Below, one piece after another: positions 33,642 to 47,000 of a stretch of 64,000 nucleotides of DNA (the first letter of the stretch is position 1; every line of letters starts with the position of its first letter). The DNA comes from Calamus simplicifolius (Eukaryota; Streptophyta; Magnoliopsida; Arecales; Arecaceae). The position numbers and the translations under genes were made by a program. The stretch is taken from the NCBI GenBank assembly GCA_900491605.1, contig UESW01004764.1:1-64000 (forward strand). The letters run 5' to 3'. The notes under the pieces were generated by a model. It worked only from the letters and a program-made list of their open reading frames with translations. It was not told the origin of the DNA and made no database searches.

Positions 33642-35124
33642 TGTTGACCCAACTATTGATTTTGATGATTAATAAAGGAATTGAGTATATTTATTTGATT
33701 ACTAATGGTTTTGACAAGTATTTCAGGACTCAAAATATTTGATCAATTTAAATACATTTAGAAACGTGTTTTAAATCAATTGCAAAACATCAATTTCAAA
33801 GTTTCAGAACCTGGAGTCGACACCTAGAATTCCTGGAGCCAACCCCATGGCCATTCAAATTTTCTTCTGATTTTTGATACGGTCCGGAGCTGACACCTAG
33901 AGTTTCAGAGCCGACACCCAGAGTTTCGGAGTCGACACTTATAGTGTCTGGAGCCGACTCCGATGCGGGGATAGAACGTTGATTTTTTGAGCATCTTGGA
34001 GCCGACACCTACAGTATTCGGGAGCCGACACTTGACGATAGCAAGCCGACACCTAACTTTTTTGGAGCCGACTCCTCGACAAACTCAGAACTTTCTATTT
34101 TTGGAAAAACGACTCCGAGCCAACACCTGAAAAGTTGGAGCCGACTCCAACCTGTCTGGGACGAATATTTAAATTGCCAGATCAGCTCTAACGGTAATAT
34201 TTCCTTTTTACCTAATTTCTAACGGATATATTTTTTCCAGGTACATTCCAACGGCTAGTTTTTCTTTCCAAAATGGATTAAAAAAATCTATAAAAAGGGG
34301 AAAACACCCGTTTGAAAAGAGACGATGGAAAATAGAAAAATCTCAAATCAAAAATCTGAGAAAGCCTGAGCCTGAATCTCAAGAGAAAAGCACTCAAATT
34401 CAAATCCTTCCACTCCACAAAGCTCAAAGAAGAATTCAAGGCATTCAATCTTGAAAAAATCGAAGGATTCTCAAAGGGGAAGAAGAAACTCTGTTTTGAA
34501 GATTTTCTAACTTCTCATCCGTAACATTTGCAACGAATCAAAGCTGAGGCCTGATTCAACATCTCCAAAGAGAAGAGGAAAAGAAGAAAAGCTCAACTCC
34601 AATCTACTTCAAACAGGCTTTTCTAAACTTATTTGTTCATTCATTTGAATATCTGCTCATTTGAGGAGCTTTGTATTATTGAAAAATTCTTTTCATTCTT
34701 GTTTGTGCTAGTTCAATCTGGGGGATTGAACTAGTGGAGGCTGTATACCTCGGGTCAAGCTAGATAAGCTTGAGTTTAGGGTTTTGTGCTGGTGAGCCCG
34801 GAAAATCGGCTGGGTTCGTTGTGATCCTGGGAGAAAACAATAAGTTTTGAGTTGTGATCTTGTAAAACAACTCGGCTGTAATCTAGTCGATTATAGTGTG
34901 GACCCAAGTGAATCTTGGGAGTGGACGTAGGTGTTGGATACACCGAACCACTATAAAATCATTGTGTTTGCCGTGCTTCCATTATCTCTATCTCTATCTC
35001 CTTGTTTGTGCTTTATATTTGCCTTGCATTTAATTTCATTTAACTTAAAGCTAATTTTCAAAAGGTTTAAATTTTTTAAAGAACCCAATTCATCCCCCCT
35101 CTTGGGTTGCCATCTGGGCCAACA
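33642..35124 (+). repeat. Right LTR of the Sirevirus-type element
   Basis: 1483 bp, collinear with the left LTR including the CGACACC motif cluster (about 33815-34150). Followed by the TAATC duplication. Confidence 0.9.
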
Positions 35125-35156
35125 TAATCATTAAAAACCTTTCATAAAATTTTTAA

Positions 35157-35620
35157 ACATATAAAACCGCTATTAGACCAGCTATGCTATATGAAATAGA
35201 GTGTTAGGCAATACTAAAATAACATATGAATAAATTAAGTGTAACAAAAATGCATATGTTAAGATCGATATATGGTAAAACATTAAAAGATACAATTAGA
35301 AATAAACATATAAGCGAAATGATAGGATAGCCCCAATTGAAGATAAAATAAGGAAAAATCGATTATGGTAGTTTGAACATATACAATGAAGACCTTTAAA
35401 TGCTTCCGTTAGAAAAAGTGATCTTTTAACAATCCATAATAAGAATAGAGATAGAGATAGACCTAAATTAATATGGACATAAATAATTAAAAAAGATATA
35501 ACTATTTATAATTTGAATGTCGACTTAATCCTGAATAGAGTAGAGAAAGTAAATTCAAGTAGCCGACCCCATGTAGTTGGAAAAAGGCTTAGATGAGTTG
35601 AGTATTAGATTTTATATCTC
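35157..35620 (+). pseudogene. C-terminal fragment of an RTE-type LINE
   Basis: A decayed plus-strand reading starts KTAIRPAMLYEIEC and includes VTKMHMLRSIYGKT, APIEDK, RPLNASVRKSD, RDRDRPKLIW and, at the end, SSRPHVVGKRL. This is the well-known C-terminal tail of plant RTE LINE proteins (…LYGSECW…R…RMLRWM.GKT…RRP…GRGRPK.TW…DP…G..L). It contains stops (Trp to TAG near 35208 and others). Only the 3' part is present, beginning within 35 bp of the right LTR of the Sirevirus element. Confidence 0.75.
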
Positions 35621-36288
35621 TCTCTTACTCAACTCCCACTCTATCCGATTCACTCCCCTCTATCCTATGCTATGTCCTCTGTTCTCCCAAGCATTCATTA
35701 TGTATGTCTCGCTGCTGATAAAAAAATGTAGAGCAAATAATCACAGTCTTTACATAAAAAGATATGTCACACAAATAATGAAACCCTGCATCTTCTATAT
35801 TTATTAATAAGCATTTTAGACCAACAATGAGAACAAAAATAAAGAAAAAACAAAGAACAAATAGAGATATAGAAAATTTTCAGTAGGTCAAGCAACAAGA
35901 ATTATGTAAAACATATATAATAAAGAAAATCAGAATTCATAGTTATTGATACATTTTGGTAGTAACATAACTGCATAATCAAGAATGATTTTATAATATG
36001 TTCTTCCCCCATGTTGAGGTAAGGAAGAAAGATCTGAATGAAATCCATTGAATCAATTCCCTTTTCTAAACTACATCCATTGCCCAAAAAACAAAAAAGG
36101 AAAAATGGGGAGAAAAGGAGAAGTGGTCACATCCAATGGAAGCAGGTAGCCGATAAGGATTGTAGCAAATGACATCATTCAAATAGGAGCCACTTGGGAA
36201 AATTCCAGGGGTTGTACACCTTCCCATCAACCTTAGTCATATTACAAGGGAGAACAAGTTATATACACCAATAGAGAAAATTCTAGTT
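35621..36288. other. Mostly 3' UTR and downstream DNA of the DnaJ gene
   Basis: Unique AT-rich DNA. Since the DnaJ stop codon is at 36289-36291 on the minus strand, the first few hundred bases to its left are probably its 3' UTR. No other gene seen. Confidence 0.4.
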
Positions 36289-36603
36289 TCAAGAAAGAAT
36301 TTCCTTGATCCTAGTCTTCTGAACTTCAGTTAGTGACTTGGGGAACAAAACTTCGAATGTGACATACAGATCTCCCTTCTTTGTACTTAGGTGCAAAGGC
36401 ATGCCTTCCCCTTTAAACTTCCTCACTTCTTTAGGTTTAGTGATTCCCTACAAATTTCACCGAATCCATTTAAAAAGTAAGGAAACATGATAGATTCCTA
36501 TAACCAAGAAAGATCATGATTATTTGCAAACCTTTGTGCCAATTTCCACTAAATGTTCATCAAGATGTTTGATGGTCTTTTTAAAACCAACAAGAGCTTG
36601 GAC
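36289..36603 (-). CDS. Last two coding exons of an ERdj3B-type DnaJ chaperone
   Basis: Exon 36603-36532 (24 codons) reads VQALVGFKKTIKHLDEHLVE and ends at donor AAAG followed by GTTTGC. Exon 36447-36289 (53 codons with stop) reads GITKPKEVRKFKGEGMPLHL, then GDLYVTFEVLFPKSLTEVQK and ends EILS. Acceptors TTATTTTAG and AAATTTGTAG are intact, and the frame has no stop. This is the C-terminal substrate-binding and dimerisation part of type-B ER DnaJ proteins (plant ERdj3B, animal DNAJB11), which bring unfolded protein to BiP in the endoplasmic reticulum and take part in the folding of receptor kinases. The J domain, the Cys-rich insertion and upstream exons are not in the window. So this is either the 3' end of a gene with a very long intron or a detached 3' fragment. 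Confidence 0.8.
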
Positions 36604-38354
36604 CTAAAATAAGAAGGGAGTTTAGAGATCAAGCAGGTTGAAATGACTATAAAAAGCTTCTTTTCATCAGCAATGTTAAAAGACAACATAATAATTTGTG
36701 GCCTTCCTTTCTATAGATCGATATAACCACAAATGATGACTTGGAAAAGCAGCACTATTTGCTCTCATCCTTTAGCAGTATATTTTTCATGAGAACAGTT
36801 AAAAGGGATGTGACTGTAGTATCCATCTAGCAGATATCCTTCACCAAAATTTATCTGGTAAATTTAAGATGCAAGTATTGAGGTATCACTAAATTTTAGA
36901 TAGACAAGACTTGATACAACATTAATGAAATCAGAAATTCACCAGTAAGTTACCAAACTAGAAAAGATCACGAACATTAGTGATGATAAAAGCAAAACTT
37001 AATACACTAGAATCATAAAATCAGACCCATTGAGACAGACAGAGAGTCTGTTATTTAAGGCTAAGATACTTAAGTTCTTATAAAAGATGTCACCTGGTGA
37101 CAGCTTATCACTAGATACTTAAGTTCCCTATTTAGTTCTTGCACATGCTTCTAAAAGGTTTAGGAAGTAAAACTCCTTTTGGGTGGAGGTAAAACCAACA
37201 CAATTCAGCCCTAGTATCAAAATATGTGATGCACTTTCTAATCTTGCTATTGTTGCCTTTCTCCAACCGTTCACAGAAGTAAGAACAGTCTAAGCTATAG
37301 AGGGCTTGTATTACAAGCAAGGTTTCAAATTTCCCTGAGTTTTGGTCAATTTCAGCTGGTTTCAGTCAATTTCAGCCAAACTGACCAAGACTATTATTGT
37401 TAAAAAGAAAAAAAAATTCTTTTAACAAGCAAATATGCTTATTATTTGATAAAATTCATCATATCATTCATTAATATGTTCATTCAATGACACATTTGCC
37501 CATTAAGACATCAATCATCAGGCATTGGCACATTTATGTGATCTCAAATTTGAAACACTGCAATATATCTTTAATAGTGTTGTGGAAAATAAGGAAAAGA
37601 AAAAGGAGTGGGTGGTTAAGCTTGGTAATAGGGAATATTTTCTTTCTTTTGCTTATCTATCTCTACATATGTTTAATTTATTTGTTTGTTGATAGCATGT
37701 GATTATTGATAAACAAAGGAACACTTATGATCATTATTAAGGATGTTGGAGATGGGGCTTGTAAATAGTGTGCAACATCTATATTCTAAGTTTCTAGTTG
37801 AATAGATATGTAGTTTTTGAGTAGTTTGTAGATATGTCATGTTCAAACTTCAAAAGTGGGGGGAAAGCCGTTCGTGGAGTATCCGTGGAGGATGTTCTGT
37901 TCCTAGGAGCCCGTCTTGAGACTCTGCTCAGCCGTTCGTGGGCATTCCATTTGGAGACTCTGTCCGTATCCGTGGAGGCTATTCTGTTCCCAAGAAGAGT
38001 CCGTGGCTTGGAGGCGTATGCAGCAGAGGGCCCGGTTTGGTTCAGAATTTATTGCAATTTGTTGCCTTCTTAATGTCATAACTTTTTAATTTATATGAAA
38101 TAAAGTTTCTATTCATGTTTAATTATTATTAAATTATATTTAAGTAAATAATTTTAGACTGATCTATGCTTAAAAGGGACATGCCGTGATCTACGGGTAC
38201 GGACCGTGCTCTTATAAGATAGACCATATCTTGATTATTTTGCAGTATTAATTATTTATTTAGTTAAATTTATAAATTTGTTTCAAGATAATCGCTAAAG
38301 TCCATATGGAATCGATCCCTTACTCTCGCTATTCTAATAGTGAAATTGAGGTGT
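36604..38354. other. Intron or intergenic DNA, no gene recognised
   Basis: AT-rich DNA. A local direct duplication at about 37866-38000 shares GCCGTTCGTGG and GTATCCGTGGAGG..TTCTGTTCC. Near 38280-38345 there is a stretch of the kind seen in non-coding parts of plant gypsy elements, but nothing diagnostic. It may be the intron in front of the DnaJ exons. Confidence 0.4.
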
Positions 38355-39596
38355 TTTAATCATTGCGCTACGACACGCATCAAGTGGCAAAAGAAAAAGG
38401 GTGAAAACCCATCAGGTCTAGGGGCCTTATCAGGCCCAAGATCCCATAAAGCCCTCCAAATCTTATACGCTGTAATCAATCTAATGAGAAGGTCATTCTC
38501 ACAATCTGAGACCTTCCTAGAGGTCGGAATAGGGTGGATTGGATCACCATCACCTGTATATTCAGTCCATCTAGACTTAAAAAAAGTGAAATAACTGATC
38601 CCTAATAACCTGAATATCCTCCTGGTATTGCCCATCATTATCAGCTAAGTACCTAATTCGATTCACTGCATGACGCTTCAAAGTGGTCTGGTGAAAGAAT
38701 CTAGTGTTTTGATCCCCTTCACGAACCCCCTGAATCTGAGACTTTTTCTTCCAAAAAGTCTCCTGCTGCCGAAGAAGAGAGTGGTGAAGAGTTAGATAGG
38801 TGCAGAGGGATGTAAGGTCACAATCAAGGAGACAACCTTCCCGATCCTCTTTGGACTGGAGAGTAGCAATATTAGTTTTCACCTGCTCTACTTTTCTCAC
38901 TAAATCCCCGACCTCAAATCTATTCCATCTAGAAAGTCTACGTCTTGAAAGCTCAAGACGTCTGGATAATCTGTAGGTAGCCCTACCTCTCACAAGCAGG
39001 CACCATACTTGAGAGAGAAGGGTCCTCGCAGATGAATAAGAAGTCAAGAACTACTCAAATCAAAATTGTCTCCTCTGATGAGCAACCACTTCAGTAGTTA
39101 TAAGGATGGGACAATGATCAGAAGCAATTCTAGGCAGGTGAGTAATAGTGGCAGAAGGATAGATCTGAAGCCATCGAGCCATAGCCATAGCCCTATCAAG
39201 TCTCTCCCAAACTCTAGCAGATCCCTGGCGATTATTACACCAAATCAATTGGGGATCTGAGAACCCCAGGTTCAGCAGACCGACCAAAAATATGAAGGTC
39301 TTGAACTCAGATATGTTCGTCAAACCAATAAGCTGCCTTCCCCCTCTCTTCTCATTGGCCCCCACTAAACAGTTGAAATCTCCAGCATCGAGGGAGGAAA
39401 ATCCTTGGGCAATCAGGGAAAAGATCTCAGCCCACATCACATGCCGCTCCTAAAAATCAGTGCTGGCATAAATTCCCGAGAGAAGCCAAGGGGTCGGATG
39501 TCCCCTCAGAAATGACAAGAGCAACTTGCTAGTTGCAATGATGAAAGGCATCGACTCCAATGGAGGTGTTACGCTAGAGAGCTAGAATACCACCAG
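38355..39596 (-). pseudogene. L1-type LINE ORF2, second part (endonuclease to start of RT)
   Basis: Continues the frame from 49314 after the copia insertion. On the minus strand: GDFNCLVGANEKRGG (endonuclease motif), VWERLDRAMA and HLPRIASDHCPILI (the SDH catalytic motif). Next comes the linker with GVREGDQNTRFFHQTTLKR, then LGPDKAPRPDGFSPFFF (the KAPGPDGF start of RT) near 38380. There the LINE sequence ends, so the RT core and everything after it are missing. Stops and small frameshifts break it. In life it would nick DNA and prime reverse transcription. Confidence 0.8.
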
Positions 39597-39601
39597 ATAA
39601 C

Positions 39602-41646
39602 TATTGGGAATTGTATCCTAAAGCCAATCATTTTATGATTGTGCTAATGTAAATTGTATATAAATTGATATATTAATAAAAGTTATTTGGCAGTTTATTC
39701 ATTACAAGAACATCTTCTTAAAACTCCTAATGGTAATGAAGCCCTCAGGATCTTCCTTCACGATAAAGGAGGATTTATCTTTGAAGGTCCTTAAAAGAAT
39801 TCGCGACCAAATGATATACTATGACAGGGCCATAGTACTATCAATTATAGGACGTTGTATATCATATTTGTTGGTTGTCCTCTTAATCAATGAGTATAGA
39901 GACACTGGTATGACATACAGGTGAAAGTGTAGGAGTACATTTCACCGGACGTGACTCATTTACGGATACTCTACTATCAAGAGTTAATCCGAGAAGATAT
40001 AGGTATAAGTATCCTTCATACCTGAAGATCACAACCGGTGACTTACAAGCAACTCATTGTACTTAGGTGCTGGACCACCTGAATTTCTAATCCAGCTACG
40101 AAAGGTTACTGGGTGCAGTCAAGTACTTATGGTAGTCAGTTGTGGATCAAGATGGAATTTAACCTATCCCGTTAAAAGGAGAAATGCTTGTGTTTCAATT
40201 TAGCAAGACCTTGGCCAAGGCACTTCATGTGAAAGTCACATGATCACTAAAATTGAAATCACTTTATGGATTTATTGTTTAGAGTTGACAGGCTCTTAAG
40301 CCATCCTTAGCATTTGTGGTCAAGAGGATGAATTATACGGTAACTGTTTCTTAGGATTTTTGGAGTTTGCTTGGCAACTCTTCGACCTATCCGGACGTCA
40401 GGTTTCATTGCTAGATGGGCACATCGATTAGTATAGAAAGTTGTTTCTATGCTACCGGCTTAGGTTCGAACCTAGAGAGTCAACGCATAGAAGTTTCCTC
40501 GGATGATCTATTTGCTGATCAACGATTGAGAATCATATATATAATTAATCGATTTGATTAATTGAATTATCTCAATTGGGTTAAGTACAAGTGAATAAGA
40601 TTCAATTTGGTTTAAGTCTATTAGAAGGACTAGTCAATTTTAAATATTGATTTGAAATTAGACTTGATTTGGATTTAAATAGATTCAGGACTAGCCAAAT
40701 TTGATTTGGGCTAGGACCATGATCTATGTGGGTTCAGTCCAAAAAATTCAGATCAGATTAAACCATCACCTGAACCCAAACCTCTCGCATAAGGATCTCA
40801 CATGATGAGATGGATGAAATCTCATCTCATAAGAGATTAAATTCTCATATAGAATTTAATGCCTGACATTAATCTTCTCCTGTTGGAATTCTAAGTGTTA
40901 GAATTCATGTACCTCTTTGAATTAGCCAAACACTGTGACTCTTTGGTTTTCACCGAACGTCGGAATTAGCCAAACATTGCGACTCTTTGGTTTTCATCAA
41001 ACATCGGAATTAACCAAATGCGTGCCTCTTTAGTTCGACGTCTCTTTGCTTTTTACCGAACGACAAAACTCTAAATGTTAGAATTCAATGGGCTGGCTAA
41101 AATGAGACTATAAATAGAGGACATCCCTCATCAGATTACACAGAACAACAGCACACGATATGTCGTGGATTGAAATTCTAAAAGGTTAGAATAAAAAATC
41201 CTAGTGATTCTGGTGTTAGCGGAAGCGTGGTGGATCTTGGAGGAAGATTCAAGTGGAAGGATTCAAGATCAGCAAAGTCATTTTTCCATGAGCTAGCACT
41301 CCTGAAAATCCGATCATTCGGGGCTTCGCGTGGACGATACTAGTCGAATGATTGAACGCTGCAGAGTACAAAAGGATTTACCAACTGCCCTTAAGGTAAG
41401 TGATATGATCCCTAAACCTTAAGGCATGATTCAAGGCAAGAAGTACGACTTCTTACGTTGAGGATCAATATATGATCTTGATGATTATTTATATGCATAT
41501 TTTAGATCAAGCGATCCTATATATAAGGCAAAGATATGATCTTGATGCATATTAGATAGATTAATATGTAATCTTTTAGTTTCTGCATTGATAATAGTTA
41601 TCAAATTTTAAAAATATGCATGCCTCGGAGTTTATTTCTCCTTACA
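39602..41646 (+). repeat. Left LTR of the copia element
   Basis: 2045 bp. Contains a tandem pair near 40915-41000 (GAATTAGCCAAACA..GCGACTCTTTGGTTTTCA twice), and a TATA-like CTATAAATAGAGGAC at about 41109 that probably marks the start of transcription. The first TG is mutated to TA. Confidence 0.9.
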
Positions 41647-41648
41647 AA

Positions 41649-41660
41649 TGGTATCAGAGC
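41649..41660 (+). other. Primer-binding site (tRNA-iMet)
   Basis: TGGTATCAGAGC two bases inside the left LTR end; minus-strand DNA synthesis starts here in copia elements. Confidence 0.95.
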
Positions 41661-43287
41661 AATGGTTTCGTATTGATCTAATTTATTACATGTAAATTAA
41701 TGTTCTTATTAATTGTGTAATTATGGCTAAAACTGATCATAAGGTCATATGGTCACAGATGGATTAAAAATCTAAATTATCCATTCAATGAGGTATTCTG
41801 TGACATATTGTCGTGCTATTGTTTTATCATCGATGCTTAGTCTAAAGATAATTTAAATTGAGCTTTGGCATCAGTACATAGATTACACTTACTCTCAAAA
41901 ATTCTTTTATATTGATGTTGTATAAAAGCATGATATTTGCATGTTTACTATAAAAACATAGATATGAGATATGATGGCTTGTAATCTATGTTATGAAACA
42001 TACAAATATTTATGAGAGTTTTATTTGAATGTCAAATATTAATTCATAATCTTTTTAGATATGATCTAAATATAGGAATTATGAGTAGTAACATGATGCA
42101 GGTGATGCTTGATTGAAATATATGACATGTAAATATGAAATATATTTAATCATTTGGGTTAGCTAAATTGGGTCCATAAAGGGTTAGACCCTAAGGTTTA
42201 AATCAACTGGATTAAAAGAGTATTTGATCAAACCTAAATTAATTATATTAGGTTAAGAATGCTCTAAATCAAACAATAGTTGTAGTTGATCATGTCCTTC
42301 TCTTTGATTAAACCAAATGGATGTAGATTAGGCTCCGTGGTTGAGCATGAATCTCTTAGATGGTCAAATCAAAATTGGTTAACCATATGATGTCAAGGTG
42401 AGTTGGCAAGTTGCTCTAGGATCAACGATCAAATGATTTTTAATTGGGAGCTACTCGTATTGATGCATCTTTAATGAGTTAATGGCATATCCCTCCCATC
42501 GATCTCATTCACCTGGTCAATATGGTGAACCATTTATGATTCAAATCATTTACTTGATTCGAATTGACCCATGCCTATAAGGAAATTAGTCTGACTGATT
42601 TAGGTGCCACTTAATCTGACTTAATCTTGTTTCATTCTACCGATTTCATAGATTCAGTGGGAGAACTTGATTAGTCAATTTATCTTTAGATTATTAAATC
42701 CTCTAAAATTTTTATGTCCTTAAAATAAAATAGTTATATGATAACTAGATCATAGCCTCCCATTAAGGTGGGTGATAATGAGTCCAATGTCTTGATAATC
42801 ATTAGAGGCACTCCATGCCTGGTGCTTGTTAACCATCGGAATTATCATTCATTATATGATAAGTCAGCGTAACTATTAAATAGACAGTCAGATGGGCCGA
42901 GCTTCACTCAGGCTTGGTTGTCTATTGATAGGTTACATTGATTATATCATTTAATGGTTGGACCTAACCAGAACTTTCAGTGGAGGCACTCCATACCTGC
43001 TGAAGATGTACATGGGGCAAAACTGAACATTAAGAATTATTTTGGAAAACAATTGGTTTTGAACCTACTCTTAGATGCATATGGGTTCGCCAAGCTTCAC
43101 TTGGGCCTGTATGTAGTCTATGTAGATCTTAGTGCCCACTAAAGAATTAAGAATAATTCTTCGAATTGGGGTGTAGAGGCTACCAATTTGAACAAAATAG
43201 TGGGAGAATCTTTAGACTAAATTCCAAGTCTTTAGACTGAATCAATTTATATATATTACTAAACTTTAGTTTTTCCTTATGCAGAAA
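41661..43287. other. Untranslated leader of the copia element
   Basis: About 1.6 kb without a credible ORF between the primer-binding site and gag. Two related segments near 42760-42990 share GGCACTCCATGCCTG/GGCACTCCATACCTG, suggesting a partial local duplication. It may hold packaging signals; none can be named. Confidence 0.5.
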
Positions 43288-44033
43288 ATGGCCACTAATT
43301 TATCATTAAAGTCCCTATTGGATAGTGACAAGTTGAATGGTTTGAATTTCAATAGCTGGTTTAGAAAACTTAAGATCGTCCTTGAGCATGAGAGGATTAT
43401 ATATATTCTGAATAATCCTGCACCAAAGATACCTGATACAAACACATAAAGTTCTGGGAAAGACACTTATCAGAAGTGGCTCAATGATAGAACTAGCGTA
43501 TGTTGCATCATGCTAGCAGCAATGAACGATGAATTCGGTCGCCGGTTCGAGAATGCTTAGCCAGAAGAAATCATTCAAGCATTGAATGAATCTTTCGGCA
43601 CACCCGACGATATTGAAAGGCACAAGACTAGTTGTGCTATTTTTAATGCTTGAATGAGGGATGGATCTCCTGTCGCTGATCATGTATTGTATATGATCAA
43701 AAAGATAGAACTACTAAGCAAGCTCAGCTTTCCCCTACATGAGCAGTTGGGAAAAGATGCAATCTTGAATTCCTTGCCTCCATCCTTCCGACCTTTCCTT
43801 ACTCATTTTCAAATGACAAAGCCTACAGTCAACTACCACGGTTTGTTAGGGTTATTACAGAACTTTGAGAAGGACAACCAGCTCTTTAAGGGTTTGGTTA
43901 ATGTGGTTGAAGGATCTAAGGTAGGGCGTCAACCCTTTGAAAAAGGGAAGAAGAAAAAGAATAAGAATAAGGTGCAACATGCTAGGACATCTATAAAGGG
44001 TCAGATGCAGAAGAAGAAAGTTGACAAAAGTTA
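43288..44033 (+). pseudogene. gag of the copia element, with stop codons
   Basis: Begins MATNLSLKSLLDSDKLNG and continues with FNSWFRKLKIVLEHERI and, after stops, VADHVLYMIKKIELLSKL (UBN2-type copia gag). At the end are KKKKNK-rich RNA-binding residues and a broken CCHC knuckle (AEYFHCKMQGH). In-frame stops near 43447, 43558 and 43652. Two of these look like CAG to TAG and CGA to TGA changes. Confidence 0.8.
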
Positions 44034-44048
44034 AGCTGAATACTTTCA

Positions 44049-47000
44049 TTGCAAGATGCAAGGGCACTGAAAAAGGAACTGTCTCTTTGCATTGCCACAC
44101 TTAATCAAAATAGGCCAAAGAAGAAAAAGGGGCAAGATGTTGCTCAACAAGGTATTTATATAATAACACCTTGTAATTTTTCTATATATGATAATCAGAC
44201 CTGGGTATTGGATACCGAGAGTCCTTTTAACATTTGCAATTCATTGCAGGGACTTCAGGTCACTAGAAGATTTGAGGACAATGAAAGATTCCTTAATGTC
44301 GGCGATGGAAGATTAGTTCCAGTTCTGGCATTAGGAGTTCTTGAAATAGTTTTCAATAGAAATGTCATTGTACTAAATGATTGTCATTTTTGCCCAATAT
44401 TCTTGTTGAACGTAATTTCTGTAGGCCTTCTGGCCAAAAGTCATTATGAAATTTCAATAAAGGATGTTACTTTGAATATCATTATGAATGGAGTCACTGT
44501 AATGACTGGGCATTTATCTAATGGCATTTATATATTATCACAGCCTGTAAATGTAGTGTAAAAATCAAGTAAGCGCCCTAGAATAAATGATGTCACCGAT
44601 ATTTATCTTTGGCACCATCGGCTAGGTCATATCAACAAGAACATATTGAACAGGTTAACTCAGGAGGGCATCCTTCGAGTTGATGATTGTGAATCATTAA
44701 CTACCTGTGAATCCTATCTTCTTGGTAAAATGACCAAGTCATCTTTTACTGAAAAAGGTGAAAGAGCCAAAGAGCTATTGGGTCTAGTACATACTGATGT
44801 ATATAGACCAATAAGCACTTGTGCCAAAGGTGGATATTACTACTTCATTACTTTTACAGATGACCTTTCTAGGTTCGGTTATGTCTATCTTATGCGACAT
44901 AAATCTGAATCGTTTGAAATGTTCAAACTATATCATAAAGAAGTAGAAAAACAAACAGGAAAATGTATTAAGATACTTTGATCAGATCGAGGAGGCGAAT
45001 ACTTTTCAATGACTTTGTGACACATTTAAGGGAGAATGGGATTTTCTCCCAATGGACTCCTCCTGGAACGCCGCAGCATAACGGTGTGTTGGAAAGAAGG
45101 AATCGAACTCTGTTAGATATGGTTCGGTCCATGATGGGTTTTGTAAGCTTGCCAATATCCTTTTGGGGATATTGATTAGAATCAACTTGTCATATTCTCA
45201 ATAAGGTTCCAAGTAAGTCTGTTTCTAAAACTCCACATGAGATATGGTGTGGACATAAATCGGTTATCACCTATCTGAGAGTCTGGGGGTGTCCGGCTTA
45301 TGTGAAACGTGCAAAATCAGACAAACTTGAACCCAAATCTGACAAATATTTTTTATCGGCTATCCAAAAGAAACCAAAGGATATTACTTCTATAATACTG
45401 AAGAACAAAAGTTGTTCATTAGTAATAGAGCAGTTTTTCTTGAAAAGGAGTTCCTTAGTGAAGGAATAAATAGCTCTAATATTGAACTTGAGGAAGTTCA
45501 TCAAGTAGAAGGAACAACACAAACCAGTGAACCCTTAGAATCTGAGTTGATTAGATCAAACTCAAAACCCATTTTAGATGCACCATTAAGGCGATCTAGT
45601 AGAGTACCACATCAACCGGAAGATACTTAGGTTTCTTAGTCCAGAACGAGGATCCTATTGAGCTTGATGAGAACAACGAAGATCCGATCACCTATATGGA
45701 TGCTATGCAAAGGACTGACTCTAATAAATGGCTTGATGCCATGAAATTCGAACTTGATTCCATGAAGGACAATAATGTATGGACATTAGTTGACCTACCG
45801 AAGGGATAAAACCCATAGGGTGTAAGTGGGTTTTCAAGAGGAAAAGAGGCGCAGACGAAAAGGTTGAGACCTATAAAGCACGTCTGGTTGCTAAGGGGTA
45901 TCGTCAACGTTATGGTATTGACTATGACAAAACGTTTTCTCCTGTGGCAATGCTAAAATCCATTCGGATTATGCTAGCTATAGCAGCACACTTCGATTAT
46001 GATATTTGGCAAATGGATGTTAAAACCGCTTTTCTAAATGGTGATTTAGAAGAACATGTGTATATGATACAGCCTGAAGGTTTTATATCTGAAGATGAGT
46101 CTAAAGTGTGCAGGCTACAGAAGTCTATTTATGGACTTAAGCAAGCATCTAGGAGTTGAAACATACGATTTGATAAAGTGATCAAATCTTATGGCTTTAT
46201 TAAGAATAAAGAAGAACCTTGCATTTATAAATGGGCTAACGATTCTGTTATTGTATTTCTTGTATTATATGTGGATGATATTCTCTTAATCGGGAATGAT
46301 ATCCTTGCATTGCAAGGAATAAAGATATGGTTATCATCACAATTCTCCATGAAAGATCTGGAAGAAGCATCATACATCCTAGGGATGAAGATCTATAGAG
46401 ATAGATCTAAGAGGATGCTTGGTTTATCCCAATCTACGTACATTGACACCGTGCTAAAGAGGTTTAGCATGGAGAATTCCAAGAAAGACTATCTTTCGAT
46501 AGGCCATGGAATTCATCTTTCTAAGAAGGATTGTCCGACAACTCCTAATGAAAGAGAACGTATGAGTCGAATTCCATATGCTTCGGCAGTGGGATCGATT
46601 ATGTACACCATGACATTACAAGAACAGATGTGGCATACTCACTAGGAGTAGTGAGTAGATACCAATCTAATCAAGAAGAAAAATATTGGCAAGTTGTTAA
46701 GACAATCCTTAAGTATTTGAGAAATACTAAGGACCAGTGGTTAGTCTATGGAGAGTCTGATTTAAAACTTGTTGGATATACTGATTTCAGTTTCCAATTA
46801 GATCATGATGATAGCAAAAGTGTATTGGGTTTCGTGTTTATCCTAAATGGTGGAGCTGTTTGCTGGAAAAGTTTTAAGCAACATACAGTGGCAGATTCGA
46901 TGTGCGAGGCAGAGTACATCGCTGCATCAGATGCTGCGAAAGAAGTTGTGTGGCTGCAAAAGTTTATCTCCGAGCTTGGAGTGGCACCTTCCATAGATGG

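Larger units (their letters stand above)
25441..35124 (+). mobile_element. Sirevirus-type Ty1-copia retrotransposon, complete but internally deleted
   Basis: LTRs at 25441-26931 and 33642-35124 both run from TGTTGACCCAACTATTG to GCCATCTGGGCCAACA. A 5-bp duplication TAATC flanks the whole (25436-25440 and 35125-35129). The order gag, protease, integrase, RT, RNase H, extra ORF, together with the long A/G-rich gag and the ORF after pol, is that of the Sirevirus lineage. No tRNA-Met primer-binding site follows the left LTR and the first part of gag is gone, so it cannot move by itself. LTRs differ by scattered substitutions and small indels, implying moderate age. Confidence 0.9.
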
